Of a DNA stretch of 64,000 bases, positions 51,844 to 60,547 are shown in pieces. Under the pieces are notes generated by a model. The model did no database searches. It saw nothing but the letters and a program-made list of their open reading frames with translations, and was not told the DNA's origin. The DNA comes from Pararoseomonas sp. SCSIO 73927 (GTDB lineage: Bacteria; Pseudomonadota; Alphaproteobacteria; Acetobacterales; Acetobacteraceae). The first letter of the stretch is position 1. Each line of letters starts with the position of its first letter. Where the stretch lies: assembly GCF_037040815.1 (NCBI RefSeq), contig NZ_CP146232.1, positions 1,606,501 through 1,670,500 of the forward strand. Reading direction: 5' to 3'. The position numbers and the translations under genes are program-made.

Positions 51844-53724
51844 ATGGGGCGCGTTTTCGATGTGGTGGTGGTGGGTGGCGGGCATGCCGGGGCCGAGGCG
51901 GCCGCGGCAGCGGCCCGTTGCGGCGCCCGCACCCTGCTCCTCACCCACCGGCTGGACCGGCTGGGCGAGATGTCCTGCAACCCCGCCATCGGCGGGGTGG
52001 GCAAGGGCCATCTGGTGCGCGAGGTGGACGCGCTGGACGGGCTGATGGGCCGGGCGGCCGATGCCGCCGGCATTCACTTCAAGCTCCTGAACCGCAGCAA
52101 GGGGCCGGCGGTGCGCGGCCCCCGCGCCCAGGCGGACCGCGCCCTCTACCGCGCCGCGATCCAGGGCCTTCTCCGCACCACCTCGGGTCTGACCTTGCAG
52201 GAGGGCGTGGCGGAGGCGCTGGAGCGGGACCGGGACGGTGGCATCGCCGCTGTGGTGACGGGGGAGGGGGAGCGGATCGGGTGCGGCGCCCTCGTCGTCA
52301 CCGCCGGCACCTTTCTGCGCGGCGAGATGCATCTCGGCCCGGAGCGCCTGCCCGCCGGCCGCCACGGCGACCCGGCCTCGATCGGCCTCGCCCTCGCCCT
52401 CGCCGCCCTAAACCTGCCGGTGCGCCGCCTGAAGACCGGCACCCCGCCGCGGCTGGACGGCCGCACGATCGACTGGGCGGGGATCGACGCCCAGCCCGGC
52501 GACGACCCGCCGGAGCCGCTCTCCTGGATGACGGAGCGGATCACCAACCCGCAGGTGGTCTGCGGCATTACCGCCACCGCGCCGGGAACCCACGCCATCA
52601 TTCGCGCCTCCCTCGACCGGGCGCCGATCTACACCGGCCAGATCCAGGGGGCGGGGCCGCGCTACTGCCCCTCGATCGAGGACAAGGTGGTGCGCTTCGC
52701 CGAGCGGGAGCGGCACCAGATCTTCCTGGAGCCGGAGGGGTTGGACGACCCCACCGTCTATCCCAACGGCATCTCCACCAGCCTGCCGCGCGAGGTGCAG
52801 GAGGCCGTCATCGCCTCCATCCCCGGCCTGGAGCGGGCCCGCATCCTCCGCCACGGCTACGCGATCGAGTACGATCACCTCGACCCCCGCGCCCTGCGCC
52901 CGAGCCTGGAGGTACGGGCGGTGCCGCGCCTCTTCCTCGCCGGGCAGGTGAACGGCACCACGGGCTACGAGGAGGCCGCCGCTCAGGGCCTGCTGGCCGG
53001 GGTGAATGCGGCGCACCGCGCGGGCGGCGGGACGGAGCCGCGCGTGCTCCTCCGCACTGAAGCCTATGCCGGGGTGCTGGTGGACGACTTGGTGACGCAG
53101 GGCGTGACGGAGCCCTACCGCATGCTCACGGCCCGCGCCGAGCACCGCCTGCGTCTGCGCGCGGACAATGCCGGCCTGCGCCTGACGGAGCGCGGCCTGG
53201 ATTGGGGCTGCGTCGGGCCGGAGCGGGCCGCCCGCCACCGCGCCTTCGCCGCCGCGACCACCGCCGCCCTGGCCCGCGCCCGGGCGGAGACCGCAACCCC
53301 TGCGGCTCTCCTCGCCGCCGGCCTGCCGGTCAACCAGGATGGCATTCCCCGGACCCCTCTCGAGGTCATGGCCTTGCCGGCCGCGCGGGGGACCGCGCTG
53401 GAGAAGGCCTTCCCATGGTTGCGGGATCTCCAACCCGGGATTCTTGCGCAGCTGGAGACCGAGGCCCTTTACGCGCCCTACCTCGCCCGGCAGGCCGCCG
53501 AGTTCGCCGCACTGGAGCGCGAGGAGCGCCTCCGCATCCCCGAGGACGTGGACTTCGCCGCCATCGCCGGCCTCTCGACCGAGATGCGCCAGCGCCTCTC
53601 CGCTGCCCGCCCCGCGACGCTCGGCGCCGCCAGCCGCGTGCCCGGCATCACCCCGGCGGCGCTGGTCGCGCTCGCCGGCCACCTCCGGCGCGGCGCTTCC
53701 CTCGCGCGGGCGGGCGCGGCGTGA
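51844..53724 (+). CDS. mnmG: tRNA uridine-5-carboxymethylaminomethyl modification enzyme MnmG
   Basis: A 626-residue FAD enzyme, partner of MnmE. The FAD motif GGGHAGAE is at residues 11-18, followed by the family blocks EMSCNPAIGGVGKGHLVREVDALDG and LNRSKGPAVRGPRAQADR. The catalytic cysteine region is in QVVCGITATAPGTH. The C-terminal helical domain that binds MnmE is complete (ending GHLRRGASLARA). Length agrees with E. coli MnmG (629). The stop overlaps the rsmG GTG start by 4 bp. Confidence 0.97.
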   Translation: MGRVFDVVVVGGGHAGAEAAAAAARCGARTLLLTHRLDRLGEMSCNPAIGGVGKGHLVREVDALDGLMGRAADAAGIHFKLLNRSKGPAVRGPRAQADRALYRAAIQGLLRTTSGLTLQEGVAEALERDRDGGIAAVVTGEGERIGCGALVVTAGTFLRGEMHLGPERLPAGRHGDPASIGLALALAALNLPVRRLKTGTPPRLDGRTIDWAGIDAQPGDDPPEPLSWMTERITNPQVVCGITATAPGTHAIIRASLDRAPIYTGQIQGAGPRYCPSIEDKVVRFAERERHQIFLEPEGLDDPTVYPNGISTSLPREVQEAVIASIPGLERARILRHGYAIEYDHLDPRALRPSLEVRAVPRLFLAGQVNGTTGYEEAAAQGLLAGVNAAHRAGGGTEPRVLLRTEAYAGVLVDDLVTQGVTEPYRMLTARAEHRLRLRADNAGLRLTERGLDWGCVGPERAARHRAFAAATTAALARARAETATPAALLAAGLPVNQDGIPRTPLEVMALPAARGTALEKAFPWLRDLQPGILAQLETEALYAPYLARQAAEFAALEREERLRIPEDVDFAAIAGLSTEMRQRLSAARPATLGAASRVPGITPAALVALAGHLRRGASLARAGAA

Positions 53725-54326
53725 GGGCGCCGGACCCGACCGTTTCACGTGAAACGGAGGCGCGGCTGGACGGGTTCCTGTCGCTCCTGCTGCGCTGGAA
53801 CGCCCGCATCAACCTTGTGGCCGAGCGCGACGCGGAAACGCTCCGCGCCCGCCACGTCGCCGATTCCCTCCAGCTCCTCCCCTTGCTGCCGGTGGGCGAC
53901 GGAGAGGCGGCCGATCTCGGCTCCGGCGGCGGCTTCCCCGGCCTCGTCCTCGCCATCGCGAACACCGCCCGCCCCTGGAACCTCGTGGAGTCCGACCGCC
54001 GCAAGGCCGCCTTCCTCACGGCCGCCGCCGGCGAGCTCGGCCTCGCCCATGTCCGCGTCCACACCCGGCGGATCGAGGCCGTAACCCTCCCGCCCCTCGC
54101 CCTCGTCACCGCCCGGGCGCTCGCGCCCCTGCCGCTCCTGCTGGGCCACGCCGCCCGGCTCCTTGCCCCCGGCGGCACCGCCCTTTTCCCCAAAGGCCGC
54201 AGCGCGGCCGCCGAACTCGCCGCCGCGGAGGCGGAGTGGACCATGCACACCGAGCGCTTCGAGAGCCGGACCGAACCCGGCGCCACCATCCTTCGCATCA
54301 CGGAGCTCCGCCGTGCCGAGCGCTGA
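53721..54326 (+). CDS. rsmG: 16S rRNA (guanine(527)-N(7))-methyltransferase
   Basis: A 201-residue SAM-dependent methyltransferase acting on G527 of 16S rRNA; loss gives low-level streptomycin resistance. The SAM motif is DLGSGGGFPGLVLAI (about 64-78) followed by VESDRRKAAFL. The segment RWNARINLVAERD is the family N-terminal signature. GTG start overlaps mnmG. The parS palindrome is within codons 8-12 as VSRET, a residue string seen at this place in many RsmG proteins. Confidence 0.95.
   Translation: MRAPDPTVSRETEARLDGFLSLLLRWNARINLVAERDAETLRARHVADSLQLLPLLPVGDGEAADLGSGGGFPGLVLAIANTARPWNLVESDRRKAAFLTAAAGELGLAHVRVHTRRIEAVTLPPLALVTARALAPLPLLLGHAARLLAPGGTALFPKGRSAAAELAAAEAEWTMHTERFESRTEPGATILRITELRRAER
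53742..53755. promoter_or_regulatory. parS centromere site (inside rsmG)
   Basis: GTTTCACGTGAAAC, identical to the site at 50137; here the palindrome extends to 18 bp as CC...GG (53740-53757). It lies 21 bp inside rsmG and 1.4 kb before parB. Two strong parS sites directly upstream of parAB fit the usual origin-proximal centromere. Confidence 0.94.
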
Positions 54327-55173
54327 GCGGGGGGCCGCTGACCGGGGGGGCGCCGGCCCGCGCCGCATCGCGCTGGCCAACCAAAAGGGCGGCGTGGGCA
54401 AGACCACAACCGCCATCAATCTCGCGACCGCGTTGGCCTCCACCAAGCGCGTGCTGCTGCTGGACATGGACCCGCAGGGTAATGCCTCCACCGGGCTCGG
54501 CGTGCCCCGCAATGCCCGCGGCGCGGGCAGCTACGCCCTGCTGGTGGGGGATCGTCCCCTCGCCGACCTGATCCGGCCCAGCCAGATCCCGGGCCTCGAC
54601 CTGCTTCCTGCCGACAACGACCTAGCGGGTGCCGAGATCGAGATGGTGGGAATGGAGGACCGGGAGCGCCGCCTCGCCCAGGCCCTCGCCCGAGGCGGTC
54701 CGGCCCTTTCGCGCTATGACTACCTGCTGATCGACTGCCCACCCTCGCTCGGCCTGCTCACCCTCAACGCCCTGGTGGCCAGCCAGTCCGTGCTGGTCCC
54801 TCTGCAGACCGAGTTCTTCGCGCTGGAGGGCATCTCGCAGATGACGCGCACGGTGGAGAGGGTAAAGCGCCTGAACCCGGCGCTTGCCCTGGACGGAATC
54901 GTCCTGACCATGTTCGATCGCCGCAACAACCTCTCCGAGCTCGTCGCGCGCGACGTGCGGAGCTTCTTCAAGGACCGGGTGTACGACACGGTGATCCCCC
55001 GCAACATCCGCGTCTCCGAGGCGCCCTCCCACGGCCTCCCCGTCATCCTCTACGACGTGCGCTCGGCCGGCTCCCAGGCCTACATCCAGTTGGCGGCGGA
55101 GCTCCTGAAGCGCGATCGGGCCCGTGCACGGGCACAGAAAGCGGACGCCAAGCCCGCGGGGGCCACGAAGTGA
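54313..55173 (+). CDS. parA: chromosome partitioning ATPase ParA
   Basis: A 286-residue deviant Walker-type ATPase that drives segregation of ParB-parS complexes. The deviant Walker A QKGGVGKTT spans residues 24-32, Walker A' DMDPQGNAS follows, and Walker B is LIDCPPSLG. The start is GTG at 54313, overlapping rsmG by 14 bp; earlier starts would place most of the extra residues in rsmG. It lacks the N-terminal HTH domain of plasmid type Ia ParA, as expected for a chromosomal Soj/ParA. Confidence 0.96.
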   Translation: MPSAERGAADRGGAGPRRIALANQKGGVGKTTTAINLATALASTKRVLLLDMDPQGNASTGLGVPRNARGAGSYALLVGDRPLADLIRPSQIPGLDLLPADNDLAGAEIEMVGMEDRERRLAQALARGGPALSRYDYLLIDCPPSLGLLTLNALVASQSVLVPLQTEFFALEGISQMTRTVERVKRLNPALALDGIVLTMFDRRNNLSELVARDVRSFFKDRVYDTVIPRNIRVSEAPSHGLPVILYDVRSAGSQAYIQLAAELLKRDRARARAQKADAKPAGATK

Positions 55174-56012
55174 GCCGCAAGCCCACCCGCCTCGGCATGG
55201 GCCTCTCCGCCCTCCTCGGCGACGAGCCCGCTTCCGCCGCCGCCTCCGCCGTACCGCAGAGCCTTCCCGTGGAGGTGCTAGAGCCCGGCCCGTTCCAGCC
55301 CCGCGGCCCCATGGACCCGGAAGCCCTCGCCGAGCTCGCCGCCTCCATCCGGGAGCACGGGGTCCTCCAGCCCATCCTCGTCCGCCCCAAGCCCGGCGCC
55401 GGCGGCCAGTATGAGATCATCGGCGGGGAGCGCCGCTGGCGCGCCGCCCAGGCCGCCCGCCTGCATGAGGTGCCCGTGGTGGTGCGGGAGATGGACGACC
55501 GCGCCGCCATGGCCGCCGGCCTTGTCGAGAACCTGCAGCGCGAGGACCTGAACGCGCTGGAGGAGGCCGAGGGCTACCGCCGCCTGACCGAGGAGTTCGG
55601 CCTGAGGCCGGAGGCGCTCGGCAACGCCGTCGGCAAGAGCCGCAGCCACGTCGCCAACACCATGCGTCTGCTGGGCCTGCCGCCCTCCGTGCGCCAGATG
55701 CTCGGCCGGGGCAGCCTCACCGCTGGCCACGCCCGTGCCCTGCTCACCGCGCCGGACCCGGTGCGCCTGGCCGAGCAGGTCGTCACCCGCGGCCTCAACG
55801 TGCGCCAGACCGAGGCCCTGGCCGCCGCGGGCGAGCGCCCCCGTGCCGGGCGCCGGCAGCCGGACGCGGACACGCGCGCGCTGGAGCGCGAGCTCTCCGA
55901 GCGGCTGGGCCTGCGAGTGGCCATCGAGCACGGCGGCCGGGGCGGCAAGGTGACGATCTCCTATCGCGACCTCGACCAGCTCGACGGCATCGTGCGGCTG
56001 CTGCAAGCGTGA
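55170..56012 (+). CDS. parB: chromosome partitioning protein ParB
   Basis: A 280-residue parS-binding CTPase. The N-terminal RKPTRLGMGLSALLGD segment contacts ParA. The CTP-binding box GERRWRA is at residues 86-92, followed by LVENLQREDLNALEEAEGYRRL. The HTH for parS is in NAVGKSRSHVANTMRLLGLP (about 152-171). The C-terminal dimerisation domain ends in LDGIVRLLQA. GTG start overlaps the parA stop by 4 bp. Confidence 0.96.
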   Translation: MSRKPTRLGMGLSALLGDEPASAAASAVPQSLPVEVLEPGPFQPRGPMDPEALAELAASIREHGVLQPILVRPKPGAGGQYEIIGGERRWRAAQAARLHEVPVVVREMDDRAAMAAGLVENLQREDLNALEEAEGYRRLTEEFGLRPEALGNAVGKSRSHVANTMRLLGLPPSVRQMLGRGSLTAGHARALLTAPDPVRLAEQVVTRGLNVRQTEALAAAGERPRAGRRQPDADTRALERELSERLGLRVAIEHGGRGGKVTISYRDLDQLDGIVRLLQA

Positions 56013-56021
56013 ATGCCGAAC

Positions 56022-56056
56022 CGGTCCCAGGGAGGGGAGGAGTTCTCCCCCTCCTC
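56022..56056 (+). repeat. degenerate D-type hairpin after parB
   Basis: Thirteen bases after the parB stop, GGAGGGGAGGAG and TCTCCCCCTCC form an imperfect hairpin around AGTTC, followed by GCCCCTCATC as in form II elements. It appears to be a worn remnant of the same D hairpin and could terminate the par operon. The rest of the gap to 56261 holds no gene and no further hairpin of this family. Confidence 0.5.
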
Positions 56057-56261
56057 TGAGGCCGCCCCTCATCGCGGTCACCTCGGCCGTGGGAGGCAGA
56101 GCCGACGACCCGTGCCGGCCCGGCCGTTCGATGTCGGGGCCCGGCCCCGGGATCCGGAGGAAGCATCTCCGGTGCGGCGCGATCCACAGGACTCAATCTT
56201 CACTAGGGCGGGCAGGGTGACGTGCTACCTCCCCCGCCACATCACGACGGGGTGCGAGAGC

Positions 56262-57176
56262 ATGGCAGGCAACCGAAAGAACCCGCGGGCACGGGTGAGC
56301 GGGCCCGTGACACCGCCGAGAACAGTGGCCCCCGCGGCGCCCCCGCCGCCTTCCTCCCCGCCGGGCCTCTTCGGCGTGTCCTGGCCAGTCCTGGCCGCCG
56401 GTGGCGTGGGGCTGGTCCTGCTGGCCGTCGGCTGGTCGCTGGCCCTCTCTCGCGGCGCCGGGCTGGAGCGCGCGGAGGAGGCCCGCCGGATCCAGGTGGC
56501 GCGGATCACGGAGCTGGAGGGCACGCTGACGCAGGAGAGGCGGACGGCCGGAGACCTGGCGGCGTTGACGCAAAGGGCCGAAGCGGCCCGGGCGGCAACC
56601 GCGGCGGCGGAAGGGCGCGGCCGGGAGATGGCCACCTCCATGACGCAGGCGGAGGCGCGGGTGGCGGAACTCGGCAGGCAGGCGGAGGCCGCGCAGGGCC
56701 GGGTGGCGGCGCTGGCCGCGGAGGCCGAGCGGGCCCAGCAGGCACTGGCGGAGCGCCAGGCCGGCGCTTCCCGGGAGACGACGGCGCTGGAGGGGAGGCT
56801 GTCCGCGCTGCGCGGGCAGGTGGGCGAGGCGGAGCAGCGGCTGGCCGGGCTGGCGCAGCAGGGCGAGGCGGCGCAGGGCCGCGTCGCCGCGCTGGCAGCA
56901 GAGACCGAGCGGGCGCAGGGGGCACTCGCGGAGCGGCAGGCCGGGGCGGAGCGGCAGACGGCCGAGGGCGAGCGGCGGCTGACCGCGCTGGGTGCGCAGC
57001 TGAGCGAGGCAGAGACGGCGCTGCGGGCCCGGCAGGACGCGGTGGCCGAGGCGGAGCGGCGGCTTGCCGCACTGCAGGCCGAGACGGCCGCGCTGGACCG
57101 GCGCCTGGCCGAGCATCAGCGGGCGGAGCCTTCTCCCGCTCCGTCCACCGACGGGACTGCCGGCGCCGCTCCATAA
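56262..57176 (+). CDS. membrane-anchored coiled-coil protein with internal repeats
   Basis: A 304-residue protein. A Pro-rich cytoplasmic N-terminus is followed by one transmembrane segment (about 38-64, WPVLAAGGVGLVLLAVGWSL) and then about 230 residues of Ala/Glu/Arg/Gln-rich heptad-like sequence, predicted coiled coil. A 60-residue unit is repeated (AAQGRVAALAAEAERAQQAL and AAQGRVAALAAETERAQGAL, 180 bp apart at 56691 and 56871), and weaker copies continue to the end. The start at 56262 is chosen because the basic MAGNRKNPRAR begins there. No family is recognised. It directly follows the par genes in the same direction. Confidence 0.7.
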   Translation: MAGNRKNPRARVSGPVTPPRTVAPAAPPPPSSPPGLFGVSWPVLAAGGVGLVLLAVGWSLALSRGAGLERAEEARRIQVARITELEGTLTQERRTAGDLAALTQRAEAARAATAAAEGRGREMATSMTQAEARVAELGRQAEAAQGRVAALAAEAERAQQALAERQAGASRETTALEGRLSALRGQVGEAEQRLAGLAQQGEAAQGRVAALAAETERAQGALAERQAGAERQTAEGERRLTALGAQLSEAETALRARQDAVAEAERRLAALQAETAALDRRLAEHQRAEPSPAPSTDGTAGAAP

Positions 57177-57185
57177 GAGCACGCC

Positions 57186-57467
57186 TCAACCCTGCGCCAG
57201 GATCCCTTCCCGGCGCAGGGATCTGACCTTGTCCGGGGTGGAGCCGGCCTCGGGACTTGTCCCCGGATTGCCGGCCGGGAGGATCTTCCAGCTGCTCCAT
57301 CGTGCCCGGGCCGTGGTTCGCCGGCACCACGTCGGGTCTCCGCACCGGTCGTCACCGGCGCCACCCCTCATCACATCCGTGCCCAGGTCGGCCAGCAGCA
57401 GGCCCGCGCAGGATCCCTTGATGATGTGGGAGAACCCGAGGACGCGTAGCCCCTCCGGCGCCGACGC
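57186..57467 (-). pseudogene. remnant of a CaiB/BaiF-type CoA-transferase gene
   Basis: One open frame of 94 codons without a start codon (TAA directly upstream at 57468-57470). The first part reads APEGLRVLGFSHIIKGSC then AGLLLADLGTDV, which strongly resembles the N-terminus of class III CoA-transferases. The last part, GSTPDKVRSLRREGIL, resembles their C-terminus. Family members have about 400 residues, so the middle 300 are missing. It lies directly downstream of the decayed lyase gene on the same strand, the usual order of an HMGL/CoA-transferase pair. Confidence 0.55.
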
Positions 57468-57478
57468 TTAGGCCGCCA

Positions 57479-58445
57479 CCTCGTTGCCCCCTGGGCCGCC
57501 CGCCTACGGAAGCCGCGCGGGCTGCCGCCGCGCACCAGCGCAGTGGGCAGGCGGTGCCCGACGATGCGCTCCGCCAGGTGCCCGGCCTCGATCAGCGCGT
57601 CCAGGTCGATCCCCGTCCCGATCCCCAGCTCCTCGCAGAGCAGGGCCAGTTCCTCGCTGGCAATGTTGCCCGGCGCGCCCTCGTGCGCGGGGAAGGGGCA
57701 GCCGCCGAGGCCGCCCACGGTCGCGTCGAAGCTCGCCACCTCCATACGCAGCCCGGCATGGGCGTTGGCCACGGCCAGGCCGCGCGTGTCATGCAGGTGC
57801 AGGGTGATCTCCGGCTCCGGCTAGTGCGAGTGAACCTCGCCCACCAGCCACTCCACCTGGGCCGGGTTGGCCCAGCCCGTGGTGTCGGTGAGCGAGAGGC
57901 GCGTGATCGCCACCCCGGCCTCCGCGGAGACGGACATCCCGTCCGCGATCGCCGTGAAGACCTGCTCCGGCGTCACGGCGCCGGAGAAGTTGCAGCCGAA
58001 GGCCGCCATGATGCCGATCCGGTTTACGGAAGGCTCACGGCCAGGTGCGCGGCCGTCTGCTTGCGCATCGCCTCCACCTGCCCGGCGCGGTCGCGGTTCA
58101 GGTTCCTGCGGGAGAAGGCCTCGGAGGCGGAGAGGGAGATGGAGCCCGGTCAGGTGCAGCCGGTCCCGGAAGGCCAGCGCCCGCTCCAGCCTCGCCGCGT
58201 TGAACAACAGGGCCGTGCAGGCCCCCCCCGGCCGCGGCGCGAAACCCGCCACCACGGCCTCCGCATCCGCCCAGCCCGGCACGAGCTTCGGCGAGACGAA
58301 GGCGGCCACTTGGATGCTCTTCAGCCCCGTCGCTGCCGGCGCGTCGATCAGCGCGACCTTTTCGGCGGTCGTGATCGGCCCGGGCTCGATCTAGAAGCCC
58401 TCGCGGGGACCCTCCTCTTCATGGAGACGCAGCGGGGCAGGTCGG
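57479..58445 (-). pseudogene. decayed hydroxymethylglutaryl-CoA lyase-like gene
   Basis: Pieces of an HMGL-family aldolase are readable on the - strand in order: EGF*IEPGPITTAEKVALID with TAG at 58391-58393 where CAG is usual, then VAAFVSPKLVPGWADAEAVV, then SASEAFSRRNLNRD in another frame (about 58080-58150), then IMAAFGCNFSGAVTPEQVF back in the first frame, SLTDTTGWANPAQVEWLVGE, a second TAG at 57821-57823, and PEPEITLHLHDTRGLAVANA and GGLGGCPFPAHEGAPGN. Two nonsense codons plus two compensating frameshifts show that it is inactive. The conserved catalytic-loop cysteine is still readable, so decay may be fairly recent. Confidence 0.85.
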
Positions 58446-58474
58446 TCACGGGATGGATCCTTAGGACGCGAACC

Positions 58475-58493
58475 CGTTCTATTCCAAAGAACG
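58475..58493. promoter_or_regulatory. inverted repeat upstream of the response regulator gene
   Basis: CGTTCT and AGAACG are 6-bp arms around a 7-base AT-rich centre (58475-58493), in the 250-bp gap between the decayed lyase gene and the response regulator. The patch is less GC-rich than its surroundings, as expected for a promoter or operator. No regulator can be assigned. Confidence 0.3.
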
Positions 58494-58700
58494 TCCGGTC
58501 AATCCACCGGATGTGGCGATGACGGACCCGGTGATTAAGCAGGATGGGCCATGCGCGCCCGGGCGGCCCCGCCGCGGGCGCTGGACGGCGACGCCGCGGC
58601 GTCCCGGAAGCTCCCGTGAAAACAATCCGGTGACCTCCCTTCCCCCGGGCGGCCCGCGGCGTTGTTCCCTCTCTCGACATGAAATGGAAGAACCGCCCCC

Positions 58701-59099
58701 ATGTGCGACGTGCTCGTCCTGGAGGATGACGACCTGGTGCTGGACGTGATGGTCCAGGCACTGGAGGATGCCGGTTACGCCGTGCGGATGGCCGAGCACG
58801 GGGACGAGGCGCTGGAACTCCTGGCCTCCAATCCCTGCCGCCTGATGCTGAGCGACATCAACCTCGGCGAGCCCATGAACGGGTTCGACGTGGTGGAGCG
58901 GGCCCGGGCCGCGCAGCCGGAGCTGCGGGTGATCTACCTGTCCGGCATGCCCTCCAACTGGGCGGGCCGCGCCTTCGACGAGCGGACGCGCCGCCTGAAC
59001 AAGCCCTTCAGCTTCGATGAGCTGCTGCGGGCCATTCAGGAGATGGGCGTCTGGCCGAGCCAGCCGCCCGCCCTGGGCCTGGAGCGGAGCTCCTTCTGA
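58701..59099 (+). CDS. single-domain response regulator (CheY-like receiver)
   Basis: A 132-residue receiver domain without an output domain. The acidic pair is in VLEDDD (residues 8-10), the phospho-acceptor Asp52 in LMLSDINLGE, the switch Ser/Thr in VIYLSGMP and the conserved Lys in LNKPFSFDELL (about 103). Such proteins relay phosphate or act allosterically. No histidine kinase gene is adjacent, so its partner is elsewhere. GGAAG lies upstream of the ATG at 58701. Confidence 0.88.
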   Translation: MCDVLVLEDDDLVLDVMVQALEDAGYAVRMAEHGDEALELLASNPCRLMLSDINLGEPMNGFDVVERARAAQPELRVIYLSGMPSNWAGRAFDERTRRLNKPFSFDELLRAIQEMGVWPSQPPALGLERSSF

Positions 59100-59122
59100 T
59101 CCCCGGGCGGAAAGGGCTCCCC

Positions 59123-60442
59123 CTACTCCGCAGCCACCATGGCGGACGCCTTCTCGGGCGCCTTCTCAGGCATCTCCGGTCCCATCCCGCGCCGGTGCAG
59201 CCAGGACAGCGTGTGGTACACCGCTTTGAAGGACAGGATCGGCAGCACCGCGCGCGGGTCGCCGAAGCGTCCGCCCGCCAGGTTGCCGGCCAGCATGTTG
59301 ATGATGCCGTCCCGCATCCACAGCGTGTTCTTCGGCGCCATGAACAGGCTGCGCATCACCGGGTCGTTGATCCGGTAGATGAGCCAGCCGATCCGGTCCA
59401 TGGCCCGCGCCAGCTCCGTGTTCACCGCGCGGCAGGCGGCGGCGCCGCGCACGGGGTCCTGCAGCCAGGTCTCCGCGGCCTTCGCGCCCAGCTCCCCCGC
59501 TGTCATGGCCATCAGCACGCCGGTGGAGAACATCGGGTCCACGAAGCCGAACGCGTCCCCGATCATCAGGTAACCCTCCCCGCTGCCTGAGGTGGCGCGG
59601 TAGGAGTAGTTGGCGGTGGAGTAGATCTCGCTGGTCATCGTCGCCCCGCGCGTGCGCGCGGAGACGGTGGGGCTGCTCGCGATGCGCTGCATGAACAGCT
59701 CCTGCGCCGTCCCCTTGCGCCCCTTCCAGGCCGCCTGGTTGCCCACGAAGCCGATGCTCATCACGTCGCCCGGCAGCGGGATGAGCCAGAACCACCCGTC
59801 CTCGGCCAGGTGGATGGAGATGTAGCCGTCCAGCTCGCCCTCGCGCCGCTCCACCCCCGTGAAGTGGGCGTACATGGCGGCGGTGTTGTTGTGCTTGTTG
59901 CTCTCCTTCAGCCGCAGCTTGCCGGCCAGGAAGGTGTCGCGGCCGGAGGCGTCCAGCACGAAGCGCGGGCGGAAGGTCAGCGCCACGCCCTCTTTCGTCC
60001 GCGCCGTCACGGTGGAGCGCTCGCCCCCCGCGCCGAAGGCGATGTCCGTGACCCGCGTCTCCTCCAGCGCCGTCGCCCCCAGGCGCCGGGCATTGGAGAA
60101 CAGCGCGGCATCGAACTCGGACCGCCGCACCTGCCAGGAATGGGTCCGCGCCCTGTTCAGCGCATGGGCGAAGGGGAAGGCGCAGGAACGGCCGGTGCGA
60201 TCGGAGACGAACTCGGCCCCGGGCTTGTGCACCCCCATCTCCCGCACCGCCTGCAGCATCCCCAGGCGCTCGAGGATGTCGAGGTTCCGCGGCAGCAGGC
60301 TCTCGCCGATGTGGAAGCGGGGATGCGCCTCCTTCTCCACCAGCACCACGTCGCGCCCGGATTTCGCCAGCAGCGCGGCGGCGGTGGACCCGGCCGGCCC
60401 CCCGCCAATAACGAGGATCTCGGGTTCGGCACTCTGTTCCAT
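59123..60442 (-). CDS. FAD-dependent oxidoreductase, tryptophan-halogenase-like family
   Basis: A 439-residue flavoprotein. The FAD motif GGGPAGSTAA is at about 13-22, followed by VVLVEKEAHPRFHIGESLLP, and a C-terminal GYLMIGDAFGFVDPMFSTGV block closes the FAD site. GWFWLIPLP (about 213-221) resembles the GWxWxIP motif of flavin-dependent halogenases, but the same motif occurs in related geranylgeranyl-reductase-like and monooxygenase-like enzymes. There is no adjacent flavin reductase, peptide-synthetase or pigment gene, so halogenation is only a possibility. The start at 60442 gives the usual short N-terminus before the FAD motif. Confidence 0.78.
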   Translation of the reverse strand: MEQSAEPEILVIGGGPAGSTAAALLAKSGRDVVLVEKEAHPRFHIGESLLPRNLDILERLGMLQAVREMGVHKPGAEFVSDRTGRSCAFPFAHALNRARTHSWQVRRSEFDAALFSNARRLGATALEETRVTDIAFGAGGERSTVTARTKEGVALTFRPRFVLDASGRDTFLAGKLRLKESNKHNNTAAMYAHFTGVERREGELDGYISIHLAEDGWFWLIPLPGDVMSIGFVGNQAAWKGRKGTAQELFMQRIASSPTVSARTRGATMTSEIYSTANYSYRATSGSGEGYLMIGDAFGFVDPMFSTGVLMAMTAGELGAKAAETWLQDPVRGAAACRAVNTELARAMDRIGWLIYRINDPVMRSLFMAPKNTLWMRDGIINMLAGNLAGGRFGDPRAVLPILSFKAVYHTLSWLHRRGMGPEMPEKAPEKASAMVAAE

Positions 60443-60547
60443 GCCGGAAGATTTCCGCCTCCCGACCGCCCGGGTCAAGCGAAACGGCCAACCGAAACGG
60501 CGAGCCCGGCCCTCCCGGCCCGGCGCCCGCCATGGCAGGCTCCCCGG

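Noticed and set aside
59123..60442. Calling the flavoprotein a tryptophan halogenase outright
   Set aside because: Only the GWxWxIP-like motif supports it; a catalytic Lys could not be placed and no halogenation pathway genes are nearby.
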